NCBI GenBank assembly: GCA_032153715.1
Contig: JALDYR010000004.1
Location: 94,429-158,428, forward strand
DNA from: SEAL01 sp032153715
Lineage (GTDB): Bacteria > Patescibacteriota > Saccharimonadia > Saccharimonadales > Saccharimonadaceae
DNA: 64,000 nt
Reading direction: 5' to 3'
The position numbers and the translations under genes were made by a program. Below, one piece after another: positions 48,206 to 55,560 of this stretch. Within the stretch, counting starts at the first letter, position 1, and the number at the start of each line of letters is the position of its first letter. Below the pieces are notes generated by a model that saw only the letters and a list, made by a program, of their open reading frames with translations, was not told the DNA's origin and did not search any database.

Positions 48206-48413
48206 CGTTTTCTGTTCAATGCTTTGCAGTCGGGTGGCTAATTGTCGCCCGGCTGCAAGGCGGAAAAACCGTTCATGTCGCCTCCTTTTTTGAGATAAAC
48301 GACCTGCATACTAGACAAAAAATAGTTATTATGATATAAATAATATATCTTGATTATGAGGTGTTCGCCTCTGTTGAGGTGGCACCATCCAACAACATGA
48401 AAGCAGGAATCCT

Positions 48414-48953
48414 GTGCGTAAGGCTATCGCAACCGTGACTATTGAATTTCCCCGCCCCGTAAAGGGCTCGGAGCTGATGGCGCTCGTTAAGAACGTAATC
48501 GAGACGGCCGGTGATGAGAGAGTCTTCTATTCCGACCAGTACTTCGATGACGGTGACGTCTTTACTGTAGGACGTGCCTCCGGTTACCCTGAGGATCATC
48601 TTCTGGTCGCACCGAGCCGTGAAAACAGCGGTGTGCGTCCTGAGGATGAGTACGTCAGTGCGATCGTGGCTAGCACGAGCTGGCCGGTATCGACTTATCT
48701 CGTGGATGTCGAAAATTACGAAGAGGTCGTCACACAAGAAGTGCGCGATTTCGCGGACGCGTTGAAACAGGCTATGGTTGCCGCTCCCGCGTCAGAAACG
48801 GCAACGTGGCCGCAAGAAGTCTATGTCTGCGCGCTGTGTGGGAAGATCGTCGGCTGCAAGGATGGTGACTTCAGTGTCACCAGCTATTCCTGTCTGGAGC
48901 ATGGCGACAACGTTCCGACTCGAACGGTCAAGGTAACACTTGTCGGCCAGTAA
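48414..48953 (+). CDS. 179-residue protein with C-terminal Cys/His cluster
   Basis: Soluble protein; the GTG start follows AGGA. Residues ~1-130 look alpha/beta (IATVTIEFPRPVKGSELMALVKNVIETAG...), and the C-terminal part VYVCALCGKIVGCKDGDFSVTSYSCLEHGD contains CxxC, Cys and CLEH, compatible with a zinc-binding finger. The upstream leader has a GAGGTG/CGCCTC hairpin behind an AT-rich promoter region; a terminator follows. More GC-rich in codon usage than its neighbours. Family not recognised. Confidence 0.62.
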   Translation: MRKAIATVTIEFPRPVKGSELMALVKNVIETAGDERVFYSDQYFDDGDVFTVGRASGYPEDHLLVAPSRENSGVRPEDEYVSAIVASTSWPVSTYLVDVENYEEVVTQEVRDFADALKQAMVAAPASETATWPQEVYVCALCGKIVGCKDGDFSVTSYSCLEHGDNVPTRTVKVTLVGQ

Positions 48954-48968
48954 CCCGGATGGTGAACC

Positions 48969-49006
48969 GACCCCTCAGCTTTAACGCTGGGGGTCGTTTT
49001 GCTTTT
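48969..49006 (+). terminator. Terminator after gene 48414
   Basis: GACCCCTCAGC/GCTGGGGGTC stem, then GTTTTGCTTTTT. Confidence 0.88.
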
Positions 49007-49037
49007 TATGTCCATTCTGTCGCAAAGTAAAGATGCC

Positions 49038-49145
49038 CTACCTCTTGGTGAAGTGCTTATATTTGGTGGTCTCGCGAATCTGACGCAAGTTGATACAACT
49101 ACTTTAAGTCTGTCATCTGTTACTTGCTATCAAATGGAATTATGA
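49038..49145 (+). repeat. Interspersed repeat copy A (most degenerate)
   Basis: Shares with copy B the strings CTACCTCTTGGT, AAGTGCTT, TTGGTG.TCTC, and TCTGACGCAAG. The TGGTGGTCTCGCG part resembles the 3' end of a tRNA read on the minus strand. Confidence 0.55.
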
Positions 49146-49148
49146 ATA

Positions 49149-49177
49149 TTGACTTTTTATCATACTTATGCTATATT
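49149..49177 (+). promoter_or_regulatory. Promoter of gene 49249
   Basis: TTGACT (49149-49154), 17 nt, TATATT (49172-49177). The leader contains AGCTC/GAGCT. Confidence 0.65.
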
Positions 49178-49248
49178 ATATATCATAAAGCTCGATCTGA
49201 GCTCGCACCTGGGTTGCATTAAGCCACCCCCCCAATCTAAGGAGCTAC

Positions 49249-49539
49249 ATGTCCACTCTCGAGGCGTTCATCAAGAGTGCTGAAGTTCAATTCGACATCA
49301 GTAACAACGCGACTATCGTACAGTACCCCTACCGCACTATGTTGCTCGGACCGGGTCAGTTCCTGGAAATGCAGCGTAGTGAGCTGCGTGAGTTTGAACA
49401 GGAGCTCGCAGCAGCCTCCGGCAAGTCCGCTGACAACCACGTTGTCTACGGCATAACCGAGGAGGGTAGCCCTACGCTTTATGTACGGTTCCATGATGAG
49501 GAGGTCATCTTCGGACTAACAATCCGTCCACATCACTGA
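49249..49539 (+). CDS. 96-residue protein, unknown
   Basis: A soluble acidic protein: MSTLEAFIKSAEVQFDISNNATIVQYPYRTMLLGPGQFLEMQ...LREFEQELAAASGKSADNHVVYGITEEGSPTLYVRFHDEEVIFGLTIRPHH. Strong SD AAGGAG 5-6 nt before the ATG, consensus promoter and own terminator. Codons prefer C/G endings. Flanked by repeat copies A and B. No family recognised. Confidence 0.65.
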   Translation: MSTLEAFIKSAEVQFDISNNATIVQYPYRTMLLGPGQFLEMQRSELREFEQELAAASGKSADNHVVYGITEEGSPTLYVRFHDEEVIFGLTIRPHH

Positions 49540-49573
49540 ACAGCTCCTTCTCACCGATTCATCTCGGTAACAC

Positions 49574-49625
49574 ACACTCTCCTAGGAGGCGTGGCGAAAG
49601 CCCCTCTTTGGAGGGTGTTTTCGTT
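49574..49625 (+). terminator. Terminator after gene 49249
   Basis: ACACTCTCC (49574-49582) pairs with GGAGGGTGT (49610-49618), an inner GGCGAAAGCC hairpin sits in the loop, then TTTTCGTTT. Confidence 0.8.
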
Positions 49626-49717
49626 TCCAGATAATACGGCTAAATCAAATCAAACTTACTTAGCAGGTAAGAAAAAGCGTCCTACTTTCGGCAGTGAAAA
49701 CAAGACGCTAGTTCTAA

Positions 49718-49852
49718 TCTGGCGAGCCTACGGATATAAATTTAGAACACCTTTTCGGAGATCTTTTTAAACTCAAAGATCACTTTGAGAGACTCGGTAT
49801 GACAATCAAAGACAGCAGGGTTCTGCCTGATGTGGAGTTGATTGATGATTAA
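49718..49852 (+). pseudogene. Possible 3' gene remnant without a start
   Basis: An open frame of 44 codons after an in-frame stop, with no suitable start and coding-like content (DINLEHLFGDLFKLKDHF, then LGMTIKDSRVLPDVELIDD, stop). It looks like the C-terminal end of a lost gene, but it may be chance. The rest of 49626-49979 shows nothing else. Confidence 0.25.
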
Positions 49853-49979
49853 TCGCTTTCACTCCCCTCCCTAGAATGAAACGACTTAATTGTTTCTATA
49901 TTCACTCTATACACTCATGGAATGTACAAAGTGAATATGACAACCGAACAGTAAGGATGCCAGCTGCCATATTCATCGA

Positions 49980-50420
49980 TTAGTTCTCCTTGCTCCAGAT
50001 AGGTCTCTGGTCCAGGATGATTTGGGTTGGTAGTAGTCGCAGGGTGCCAGATGGCAAAAATCGCCTGATATTGCTATCGGGGGCGATCCCAGCGAGCGCG
50101 ATGAGCTGGTTCATTGCGTCCCCTGGATCGAAATCCGTAGTAAGCGGAAAGCCTGCTCGCCTCGCCATATCGATTGGAGAGTCGGCGTACGCACGAATCC
50201 CAACAGGAAGGTGTTCGATCATCGCATGTTTCAGTGCGTCGATCTCCTCATCGGTCGGGTATTGCATCGGCGACTCATCGAGGCATGCATCGTGAGATGC
50301 CGCATCAAGATGCTTGTTGAAATCAACGCAATCCTTGATGGCGGCTACGAAGTACATCGCTGCCGCTTCTTCTGGGTTGGTTGCGGATTGAATCGCTTCC
50401 GTGATTTCCTCGTGAGTCAT
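49980..50420 (-). CDS. 146-residue acidic protein, unknown
   Basis: Soluble helical protein: MTHEEITEAIQSATNPEEAAAMYFVAAIKDCVDFNKHLDAAS...PTDEEIDALKHAMIEHLPVGIRAYADSPIDMARRAGFPLTTDFDPGDAMNQLIALAGI... SD GGGAG lies 6 nt before the ATG. Ala/Asp/Glu-rich with balanced, somewhat GC-rich codon choice. Located inside the repeat-flanked accessory stretch next to tRNA-Glu. No family recognised. Confidence 0.65.
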   Translation of the reverse strand: MTHEEITEAIQSATNPEEAAAMYFVAAIKDCVDFNKHLDAASHDACLDESPMQYPTDEEIDALKHAMIEHLPVGIRAYADSPIDMARRAGFPLTTDFDPGDAMNQLIALAGIAPDSNIRRFLPSGTLRLLPTQIILDQRPIWSKEN

Positions 50421-50587
50421 AGCTACTCCCGTCGGTGTGGTGGCTGGTGTTCTAATACAGCTAGACCTAATACCTAGGTAAACCGTACAGTTCGGTTGTC
50501 AAAGTTCTCTACTGATCTTTCATCGATGGAGATTAGTTTAATTATAACATAAAAACAATAAAAGTCCAATATGCAAGCAAAACACTC

Positions 50588-50800
50588 TACCTCTTGGTTA
50601 AGTGCTTGTACTTGGTGATCTCACAGGTCTGACGCAAGATGATATAACTACCCTAGTTCTATCATCAACTACCCGCTGTCAAATCAGAGATTATGACAGT
50701 AGTCGAATCCGCGGGGTTCAATTCGCCACATGAACTTAGCCAAGAAAAAAAGCCCGAGCAGAAGCTCAGGTGTTTTTCTTAGTGGACTTCCTGACATCGA
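50588..50800 (+). repeat. Interspersed repeat copy B
   Basis: Left part matches copy A (CTACCTCTTGGT...), right part matches copy C over ~150 bp, including TGACAGTAGTCGAA, CCGCGGGGTTCAATTCGCC and the terminator-like AAGCCCGAGCAGAAGCTC...GTTTTTCTT. It contains TGGTGATCTCAC (50613-50624), the 3' end of tRNA-Glu seen on this strand. The rest of 50421-51031 has no gene. Confidence 0.75.
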
Positions 50801-51031
50801 AATGGAACGATATCTGTGATGAGTTGCTCGCAGTATACGATTATATGAGAGCAGTGACGGGGGTAAATGATATACCCGCACAGAGTAGAACAGAATTAAC
50901 ATAACACTAACTCTGAATTAGAAGATATACGATAGTAATGATCATTCACGAACCAAAGACTCAAACTGTTTAAGTGTTCAGTTCGTGCTCTCAGCCCACC
51001 TACTCGGATGAGCTGAGAGTCACGTCAGTGA

Positions 51032-51841
51032 TCAGTGCTTGTGCTGCTCGCTCAGCTTGTCGGCAACATCCGACAGATACTCAGCGAGTTTGTTCAGGCT
51101 TGAGGTGATGAACTCCTGCGCGCCGGGGAACCCGACGTAGCCGCAAGGACTTCCTCCTGACGCCATGGAAACACCGAAAGGCTGATCGCCTCCGAAGGCG
51201 AGGTGCTCGGCGGCATCCTTGTATAGAAGCACCTCCTTCACCTCCGATCGGATGGAGCCATCGCGGCTCATGACCACGGCGACGAAGCCGTGCCGGTTCT
51301 CGTTGCCCTTCTTGTTATCCCGGATGGGGAGCATGAGGACAAGTGAGTTGTTCTCAGGTTTTAGTGGGTCGATGACTACCACGAACGACGTGATGCCCAG
51401 TTCGCCCTGCGGAGAGAACACTTCGGCACCCTTCGCCTGCGTACATCCACAGCCCGGAACTTCCGGATTGGTGACTGCGATGCCGTAGCTTTCCCGTGAT
51501 GCCCTGTAGGGGAACGGGAAGATCGAGCGACCCGTCTTGTCGAACTGTTTCACCGAGATGTTGCCGTGTTCGACTTCCAGCAGGCGACTGAGACTGGCGA
51601 CGATCGGTGCGAGCGCGTCGGCTACGCGGTGATCGTTATTGACCTTTGCCCACTCGATCAGTCTCGCCTCGGCGGCTTCCCTACCTTCTTCCTTCAGGAT
51701 TCTGGAGTAGAAGCTGTGATTGTCGCTGTCGCTGCGGAACGTTTCATCGAGATACTTCTCGACGGTGTTGCTGAACCTTCCGGTCATGGCTTCCTCGAAG
51801 AGGACGCTGGCGAGCCGGGTGGTGTCAGTGGTGGTGGTCAC
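51032..51841 (-). CDS. 269-residue protein, unknown, GC-rich codon usage
   Basis: A soluble protein starting at GTG 51841 (MTTTTDTTRLASVLFEEAMTGRFSNTVEKYLDE...) with GAAAGG upstream. The middle contains a Cys motif PGCGCTQAKG (~134-143) and FVVVIDPLKPENNSLVLMLPIRDNKKG; later SRDGSIRSEVKEVLLYKDA and GGSPCGYVGFPGAQEF. Codons end in C/G far more often than in the core genes, suggesting acquisition from another genome. No family recognised. It lies between repeat copies B and C. Confidence 0.68.
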   Translation of the reverse strand: MTTTTDTTRLASVLFEEAMTGRFSNTVEKYLDETFRSDSDNHSFYSRILKEEGREAAEARLIEWAKVNNDHRVADALAPIVASLSRLLEVEHGNISVKQFDKTGRSIFPFPYRASRESYGIAVTNPEVPGCGCTQAKGAEVFSPQGELGITSFVVVIDPLKPENNSLVLMLPIRDNKKGNENRHGFVAVVMSRDGSIRSEVKEVLLYKDAAEHLAFGGDQPFGVSMASGGSPCGYVGFPGAQEFITSSLNKLAEYLSDVADKLSEQHKH

Positions 51842-52109
51842 GATGTGCCTTTCGGTTGACTGATGATGTGACGTGCGCTCAGGAGGTAAATCCTCACATA
51901 GAGACTAAATATTATTATATCAAAATATTTGTGTTTTGTCAATATGTCGTATCAAGGATTAACATAGCAGTAGTGGCTGAGGCATGGAAAATCAATTCTA
52001 TCATTCACTGGTTTAGACAGGGGTGAGGTCGCGGGAGCCTTCACTCTTTCACGCTTGAATGCGTCCAGCTGTCGAACCCCTTCGGGCTTCGGTTTCCTGC
52101 GGAAACCTA

Positions 52110-52152
52110 CCATAGAAAATACCCCATCGCGAGGATGAGGTATTTTCTATGG
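52110..52152 (+). terminator. Long inverted repeat CCATAGAAAATACC / GGTATTTTCTATGG
   Basis: A near-perfect stem of ~19 bp (loop GCGA) at 52110-52152, at the left edge of repeat copy C; it could terminate transcription from either side. The rest of 51842-52142 has small hairpins (GGTTTCC/GGAAACC) and no gene. Confidence 0.6.
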
Positions 52153-52330
52153 TGATCTCACGGGTCTGACGCAAGATGACATAATAATCCGCTCCGCTTC
52201 TTATTCTGCCATCCACTAACTACTGTCAAATTTGAAATTATGACAGTAGTCGAACCCGCGGGGTTCAATTCGCCACATGAATTCAGCCAAGAAAAAAGCC
52301 CGAGCAGAAGCTCCGGCGTTTTTCTTGGTG
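52143..52330 (+). repeat. Interspersed repeat copy C, abutting tRNA-Glu
   Basis: Begins with TGGTGATCTCACGGG (52150-52164), an exact 15-bp copy of the tRNA-Glu 3' end at 52326-52340, and contains a perfect 10-bp inverted repeat ACTACTGTCA (52219-52228)/TGACAGTAGT (52241-52250). Its right part carries the tRNA terminator. Confidence 0.78.
52290..52325 (-). terminator. tRNA-Glu terminator
   Basis: Immediately 3' of the tRNA on the minus strand: GCC.GAGC/GCTC.GGC stem with loop TTCT, then TTTTTTC. Confidence 0.8.
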
Positions 52331-52400
52331 ATCTCACGGGGAATCGAACCCCGATTGTCAGGATGAGAACCTGATGTCCTAACCGTTAGACGATGAGACC
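52326..52400 (-). tRNA. tRNA-Glu (CTC), CCA encoded
   Basis: Cloverleaf on the minus strand: acceptor GGTCTCA/TGAGATC (one G-U pair), anticodon stem TCAGG/CCTGA with loop TTCTCAT giving anticodon CTC, T arm GGGGTTCGATTCCCC, encoded CCA. Its 3' end is repeated at 52150 and 50613, which marks it as a likely integration target. Confidence 0.93.
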
Positions 52401-52511
52401 AGACGGTGAGCGAGTTGAAGTCTGATATGGTCCGAAGGATCCATATGAGGCTATGCGCTATATTCATAGCTCTGCCCTACTTTAACAGAGACAAAACCAT
52501 TTGTCTAGCGG

Positions 52512-52889
52512 CTACGCGTCGAGCTGTTCAATGACAGATAGGAGTTTTCGCGGCGTGATTTCAGCCTTGATTAGATAGGCGTCGGCGCGGTGTTCCATTG
52601 CCATGCGTGACTCGTCATCTTGTTCGAAGTTGGTCATAACAACGACCTTAGTATCAGGAATCAGGTCTTCGCTGCCGCCACGAAGTGCGTCGAGGATTTC
52701 ATTGCCGCGGCGTTCTGGTAGCATGACATCAAGCAAGATCAGGTCGTACTTTTTGTTACGTGCCGCGATCAGGCCGTCATTGCCACCGACGACCCAGTCG
52801 ATATCGTAGCCAGCGCGCTTCAGGCTGCGAACGTACATCTCGCCGATGAAACGATCGTCTTCAATACATAGAATTGTTTTTATTGCCAT
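52512..52889 (-). CDS. Single-domain response regulator (CheY-like)
   Basis: 125 residues, receiver domain only: acidic residues in ILCIEDDRF, phospho-Asp in LILLDVMLPERRGNEIL (~50-66), VVVMTNFEQ and the Lys of YLIKAEI. Without an output domain it must act by protein contact. Six nt separate it from the preceding histidine kinase gene, its presumed phosphodonor. Confidence 0.92.
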   Translation of the reverse strand: MAIKTILCIEDDRFIGEMYVRSLKRAGYDIDWVVGGNDGLIAARNKKYDLILLDVMLPERRGNEILDALRGGSEDLIPDTKVVVMTNFEQDDESRMAMEHRADAYLIKAEITPRKLLSVIEQLDA

Positions 52890-52894
52890 TTGTA

Positions 52895-54451
52895 TTATCC
52901 CCTATACATTGAGTGGTTTCTGATCCAGCCGCTGCCGTGGCCAATCAGTTGTTCGTTACTATTATTACTTGCTTTGAGCTTATCTGCAACTGTATCGTAG
53001 ACAGGTAGTGTAAAGGTGAAGGTAGAGCCGCCACGTTCGGTGCTTTGAGCCGTGATGACGCCGCCGTGTGATTCAACGATTGCCTTGCTGATATAGAGGC
53101 CGATGCCGGTACCCGCAACGGTTTCGCGCGAGCGGTGGGAACGATAGAATTTGTGGAACAAATGCGGGATGACATTCGCTGGCATGCCGATACCGCGGTC
53201 AACCACGGATACTTCGATACTGCTGCCGATTGGTTTGGCGGTGACAGTGACGAGGCCGCCTTCGTTGCTGTATTTGATCGCGTTGTCAATCAGATTGCTC
53301 AGTACCTCACCGATGCTGTTTCGGTCGGCGGCAATAGTCGGGAGGTTGTCTGGGAAGTCCACAGTTAGCAGGCGACTTTGCGAGACGGCACGTAGCTGCA
53401 TATCATCTTTGATTGACTCGTAGATATCAGGCAGCGTTTCTTCGGTGAGGTGAATTTTGAAGTGGCGGCGGTCATAGCGCGAAGCGTTGAGGATATTGTT
53501 GACGTAACTAGAGAGTCGGTTTGACGATACGATCAGTCGCTTCAAGAGCTCGGCCTGATCGTTTTCAAGCACTGGTTCGAGCTCGCTATCAAGCACGTCT
53601 AGGTAACCGCGAATGACCGTGATTGGGCCGCGCAGTTCGTGAGCAGCAAACGAGATAAAGTCCAGGTCGTCCTCTTCCGGGCTGTAGCTATCGGAGCGAT
53701 CGAAAAAGGTGACGATTGTTTCGGCGCTGTCGTTCTTTTGATATGACGCGGTGATATCAAACAGGCGACGACCCTTCTCGCCTGCTGGTCGGTCAGGAAT
53801 GCGCGTCCAGATTTCTTCGGCATGTACGGATTTTTTCTCGCAGGTATCCAGCCAGTCATAGAGCGTGTCGTTTTGCGGAAATAGGACGCCAAACGTACGC
53901 TTGCCGGTTTGATCAATGTAGACAGGAGCTTTCTTGTTGGAATAGATAATCGATCGATCCGGACCAAGGATAACAATGCCCGTTTTGGTGTGGTCGAGGC
54001 CGTGACGCAGGATAGTGTCAGGTGTTTCAACCGGCTGGGCTGGTGCGGTTGTATCGACCGAGAGTTCGTAGACGGTTTGGAGGACTTTTTTAAAGCCGTT
54101 TTTTTGGTAGCGATCGAGGTTTGGGTTTGGTGGCGTCTGGGAAGTTGGTTCGTCGCTGATGTGAATGACGGCGCGGATGAGATCGGAAAACGGCTCGGCA
54201 ATCAGATGAAGGAGGAGGAAGTTCGCGCCGATAATCAATGCCACCATGAGCGTCATGGCAATCCAAAAGACAACTGATGTGGCGTCAGCAGCGCCGCTTA
54301 GGATAAGTAGCCCGGCAATGACAATGCCGACAAGGCATTGTGTCGAAATAATCAGCAGTTTAGCGCGGCGCTTGAAGGCGTGCCAATAGTCACGCATGAG
54401 CGGTTCGTTCACCTGCTCTGCTTCGATGATGGTACTGTTTGTTACTGCCAT
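52895..54451 (-). CDS. Sensor histidine kinase
   Basis: 518 residues: two membrane segments (LLIISTQCLVGIVIAGLLIL and VVFWIAMTLMVALIIGANFLLLHLI, ~35-90), a PAS-like sensor region (TKTGIVILGPDRSIIYSNKKAPVYI), HisKA with FISFAAHELRGPITVIRGYLDVL (His ~265), HATPase with N box IGEVLSNLIDNAIKYSN, DRGIGMPANVIPHLFHKFYR and AGTGIGLYISKAIVESHGG. Start ATG 54451 behind GGAGG; it overlaps the DUF3048 stop by 10 nt, so translation is coupled. Ligand unknown. Operon order: DUF3048, kinase, regulator. Confidence 0.93.
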   Translation of the reverse strand: MAVTNSTIIEAEQVNEPLMRDYWHAFKRRAKLLIISTQCLVGIVIAGLLILSGAADATSVVFWIAMTLMVALIIGANFLLLHLIAEPFSDLIRAVIHISDEPTSQTPPNPNLDRYQKNGFKKVLQTVYELSVDTTAPAQPVETPDTILRHGLDHTKTGIVILGPDRSIIYSNKKAPVYIDQTGKRTFGVLFPQNDTLYDWLDTCEKKSVHAEEIWTRIPDRPAGEKGRRLFDITASYQKNDSAETIVTFFDRSDSYSPEEDDLDFISFAAHELRGPITVIRGYLDVLDSELEPVLENDQAELLKRLIVSSNRLSSYVNNILNASRYDRRHFKIHLTEETLPDIYESIKDDMQLRAVSQSRLLTVDFPDNLPTIAADRNSIGEVLSNLIDNAIKYSNEGGLVTVTAKPIGSSIEVSVVDRGIGMPANVIPHLFHKFYRSHRSRETVAGTGIGLYISKAIVESHGGVITAQSTERGGSTFTFTLPVYDTVADKLKASNNSNEQLIGHGSGWIRNHSMYRG

Positions 54452-55536
54452 GAGACACCTCCAGTCGTATTTGGTACGGCGGTAATCCATGTTTGACCAC
54501 GATTAAGCGGGATCTCTTTGCCGTCAGCTGCTTTGAAGACAATCTGGCTGCCGCGATCTTGCTTTGCCCAGGTGCCTTCAGTGACTGTGCCGTTCTGGAA
54601 GATGGTCGCCTTGCCTGCGCCGGTTGTCGTAATCTGTTCACGGTAGCCGTCTTCCATGACTTTTTGCATGCCAACTGACATAACGACGACACTACTTGGT
54701 GCGATCTGCCCTGCTTCGCGGTCAGTGTGCGGAGCACCAGCTTGGGACCGTGGATAGGTGTTGCTTGCCGCGTCGTAGGCGTAGCTGCTGTTATAGAGTG
54801 CTCCGCTGATAGTGACATTGATTTTTGTTGCTGTTGGTGTTGATGCCGGCGCTGCGTCTTTGCGTGCAAAGCCATTCACTGTCGAACTCGTGTAGCCCTT
54901 TGCCGTGTTGAGTGCATCTAGTTTTTCAAAGCTCGTATAGACGTTGTGCGGTGCATAGCGATCTTTGGCGCGCCAATAGGTGCCGCTATTAAAGAACTGG
55001 TCGATGTCGCGGTAGTTGCCGTTTCGGACTTCCCGTAAGGCGAATAAACTCCCGCCAACATGAGCGACGCTTGGCTGGAATGGTGCTAGCCAATCGACAT
55101 AGTACAAGCGCAGGCTGCGCACTGGTCCGATGAGTGCTGGCTTTTCCTGCTGGTAAAGTGCGAGGAAGCGTGTGATACCGCCTTCGGCAATGGCTTCAAA
55201 TACGATACCTGCTGGTTTAAGGCCGGATTGCGGTCGAGCGTCGGGGCTGTTTTCGATCATAATTGCGGTGACTGTTTTGTGCGTCGCCGCTTCATCAGCT
55301 ACTTCGCTACCGGTGAGCGGCGAGTAGTATTTGACTGCAGGTATGTTCTTTTTGATCGGCTGCGTCACAGCTGGTGCAGCTGAGTCCTGGACAGGTTTTT
55401 TGTACATGACAATCGCACCGATTGCCACGGTTGTTAGAACGATGCCCACGGCAGCAATAGCATACGTGGCTGTATGGTGATGCTGGATCCATTCGTGAAT
55501 TCGCGAGAGGAATTTTGGCGTCTGTAGATGTGGCAT
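54442..55536 (-). CDS. DUF3048 (YerB-like) membrane-anchored protein
   Basis: 364 residues: N-terminal membrane anchor (YAIAAVGIVLTTVAIGAIVMY, ~25-45), then an extracellular DUF3048 pair: TAIMIENSPDARPQSGLKPAGIVFEAIAEGGITRFLALYQ, IGPVRSLRLYYVDWLAPFQPSVAHVGGS, and a C-terminal part with GKATIFQNGTVTEGTWAKQD...PLNRGQTWITAVP. Family members (B. subtilis YerB) are lipoproteins or anchored proteins of unknown function, some linked to the wall. Here it leads an operon with a sensor kinase, so it may modulate that sensor. -10 TATAAT lies 12 nt upstream. Confidence 0.9.
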   Translation of the reverse strand: MPHLQTPKFLSRIHEWIQHHHTATYAIAAVGIVLTTVAIGAIVMYKKPVQDSAAPAVTQPIKKNIPAVKYYSPLTGSEVADEAATHKTVTAIMIENSPDARPQSGLKPAGIVFEAIAEGGITRFLALYQQEKPALIGPVRSLRLYYVDWLAPFQPSVAHVGGSLFALREVRNGNYRDIDQFFNSGTYWRAKDRYAPHNVYTSFEKLDALNTAKGYTSSTVNGFARKDAAPASTPTATKINVTISGALYNSSYAYDAASNTYPRSQAGAPHTDREAGQIAPSSVVVMSVGMQKVMEDGYREQITTTGAGKATIFQNGTVTEGTWAKQDRGSQIVFKAADGKEIPLNRGQTWITAVPNTTGGVSWQ

Positions 55537-55560
55537 AGCTTAAGCGCTATTATAGCAGAT

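Noticed and set aside
48224..48258. Hairpin after gene 47642 as an intrinsic terminator
   Set aside because: The stem is good but no T-run follows on the plus strand, so it is mentioned only in the gene entry.
50700..50735. T-arm-like GGGTTCAATTCGCC in the repeats suggesting another tRNA
   Set aside because: No acceptor, D or anticodon arms can be built around it.
50684..50902. Frames containing FMWRIEPRGFDYCHN in repeat copies B and C
   Set aside because: The conserved part follows the DNA repeat and tRNA terminator rather than codon constraint; starts differ and no SD exists.
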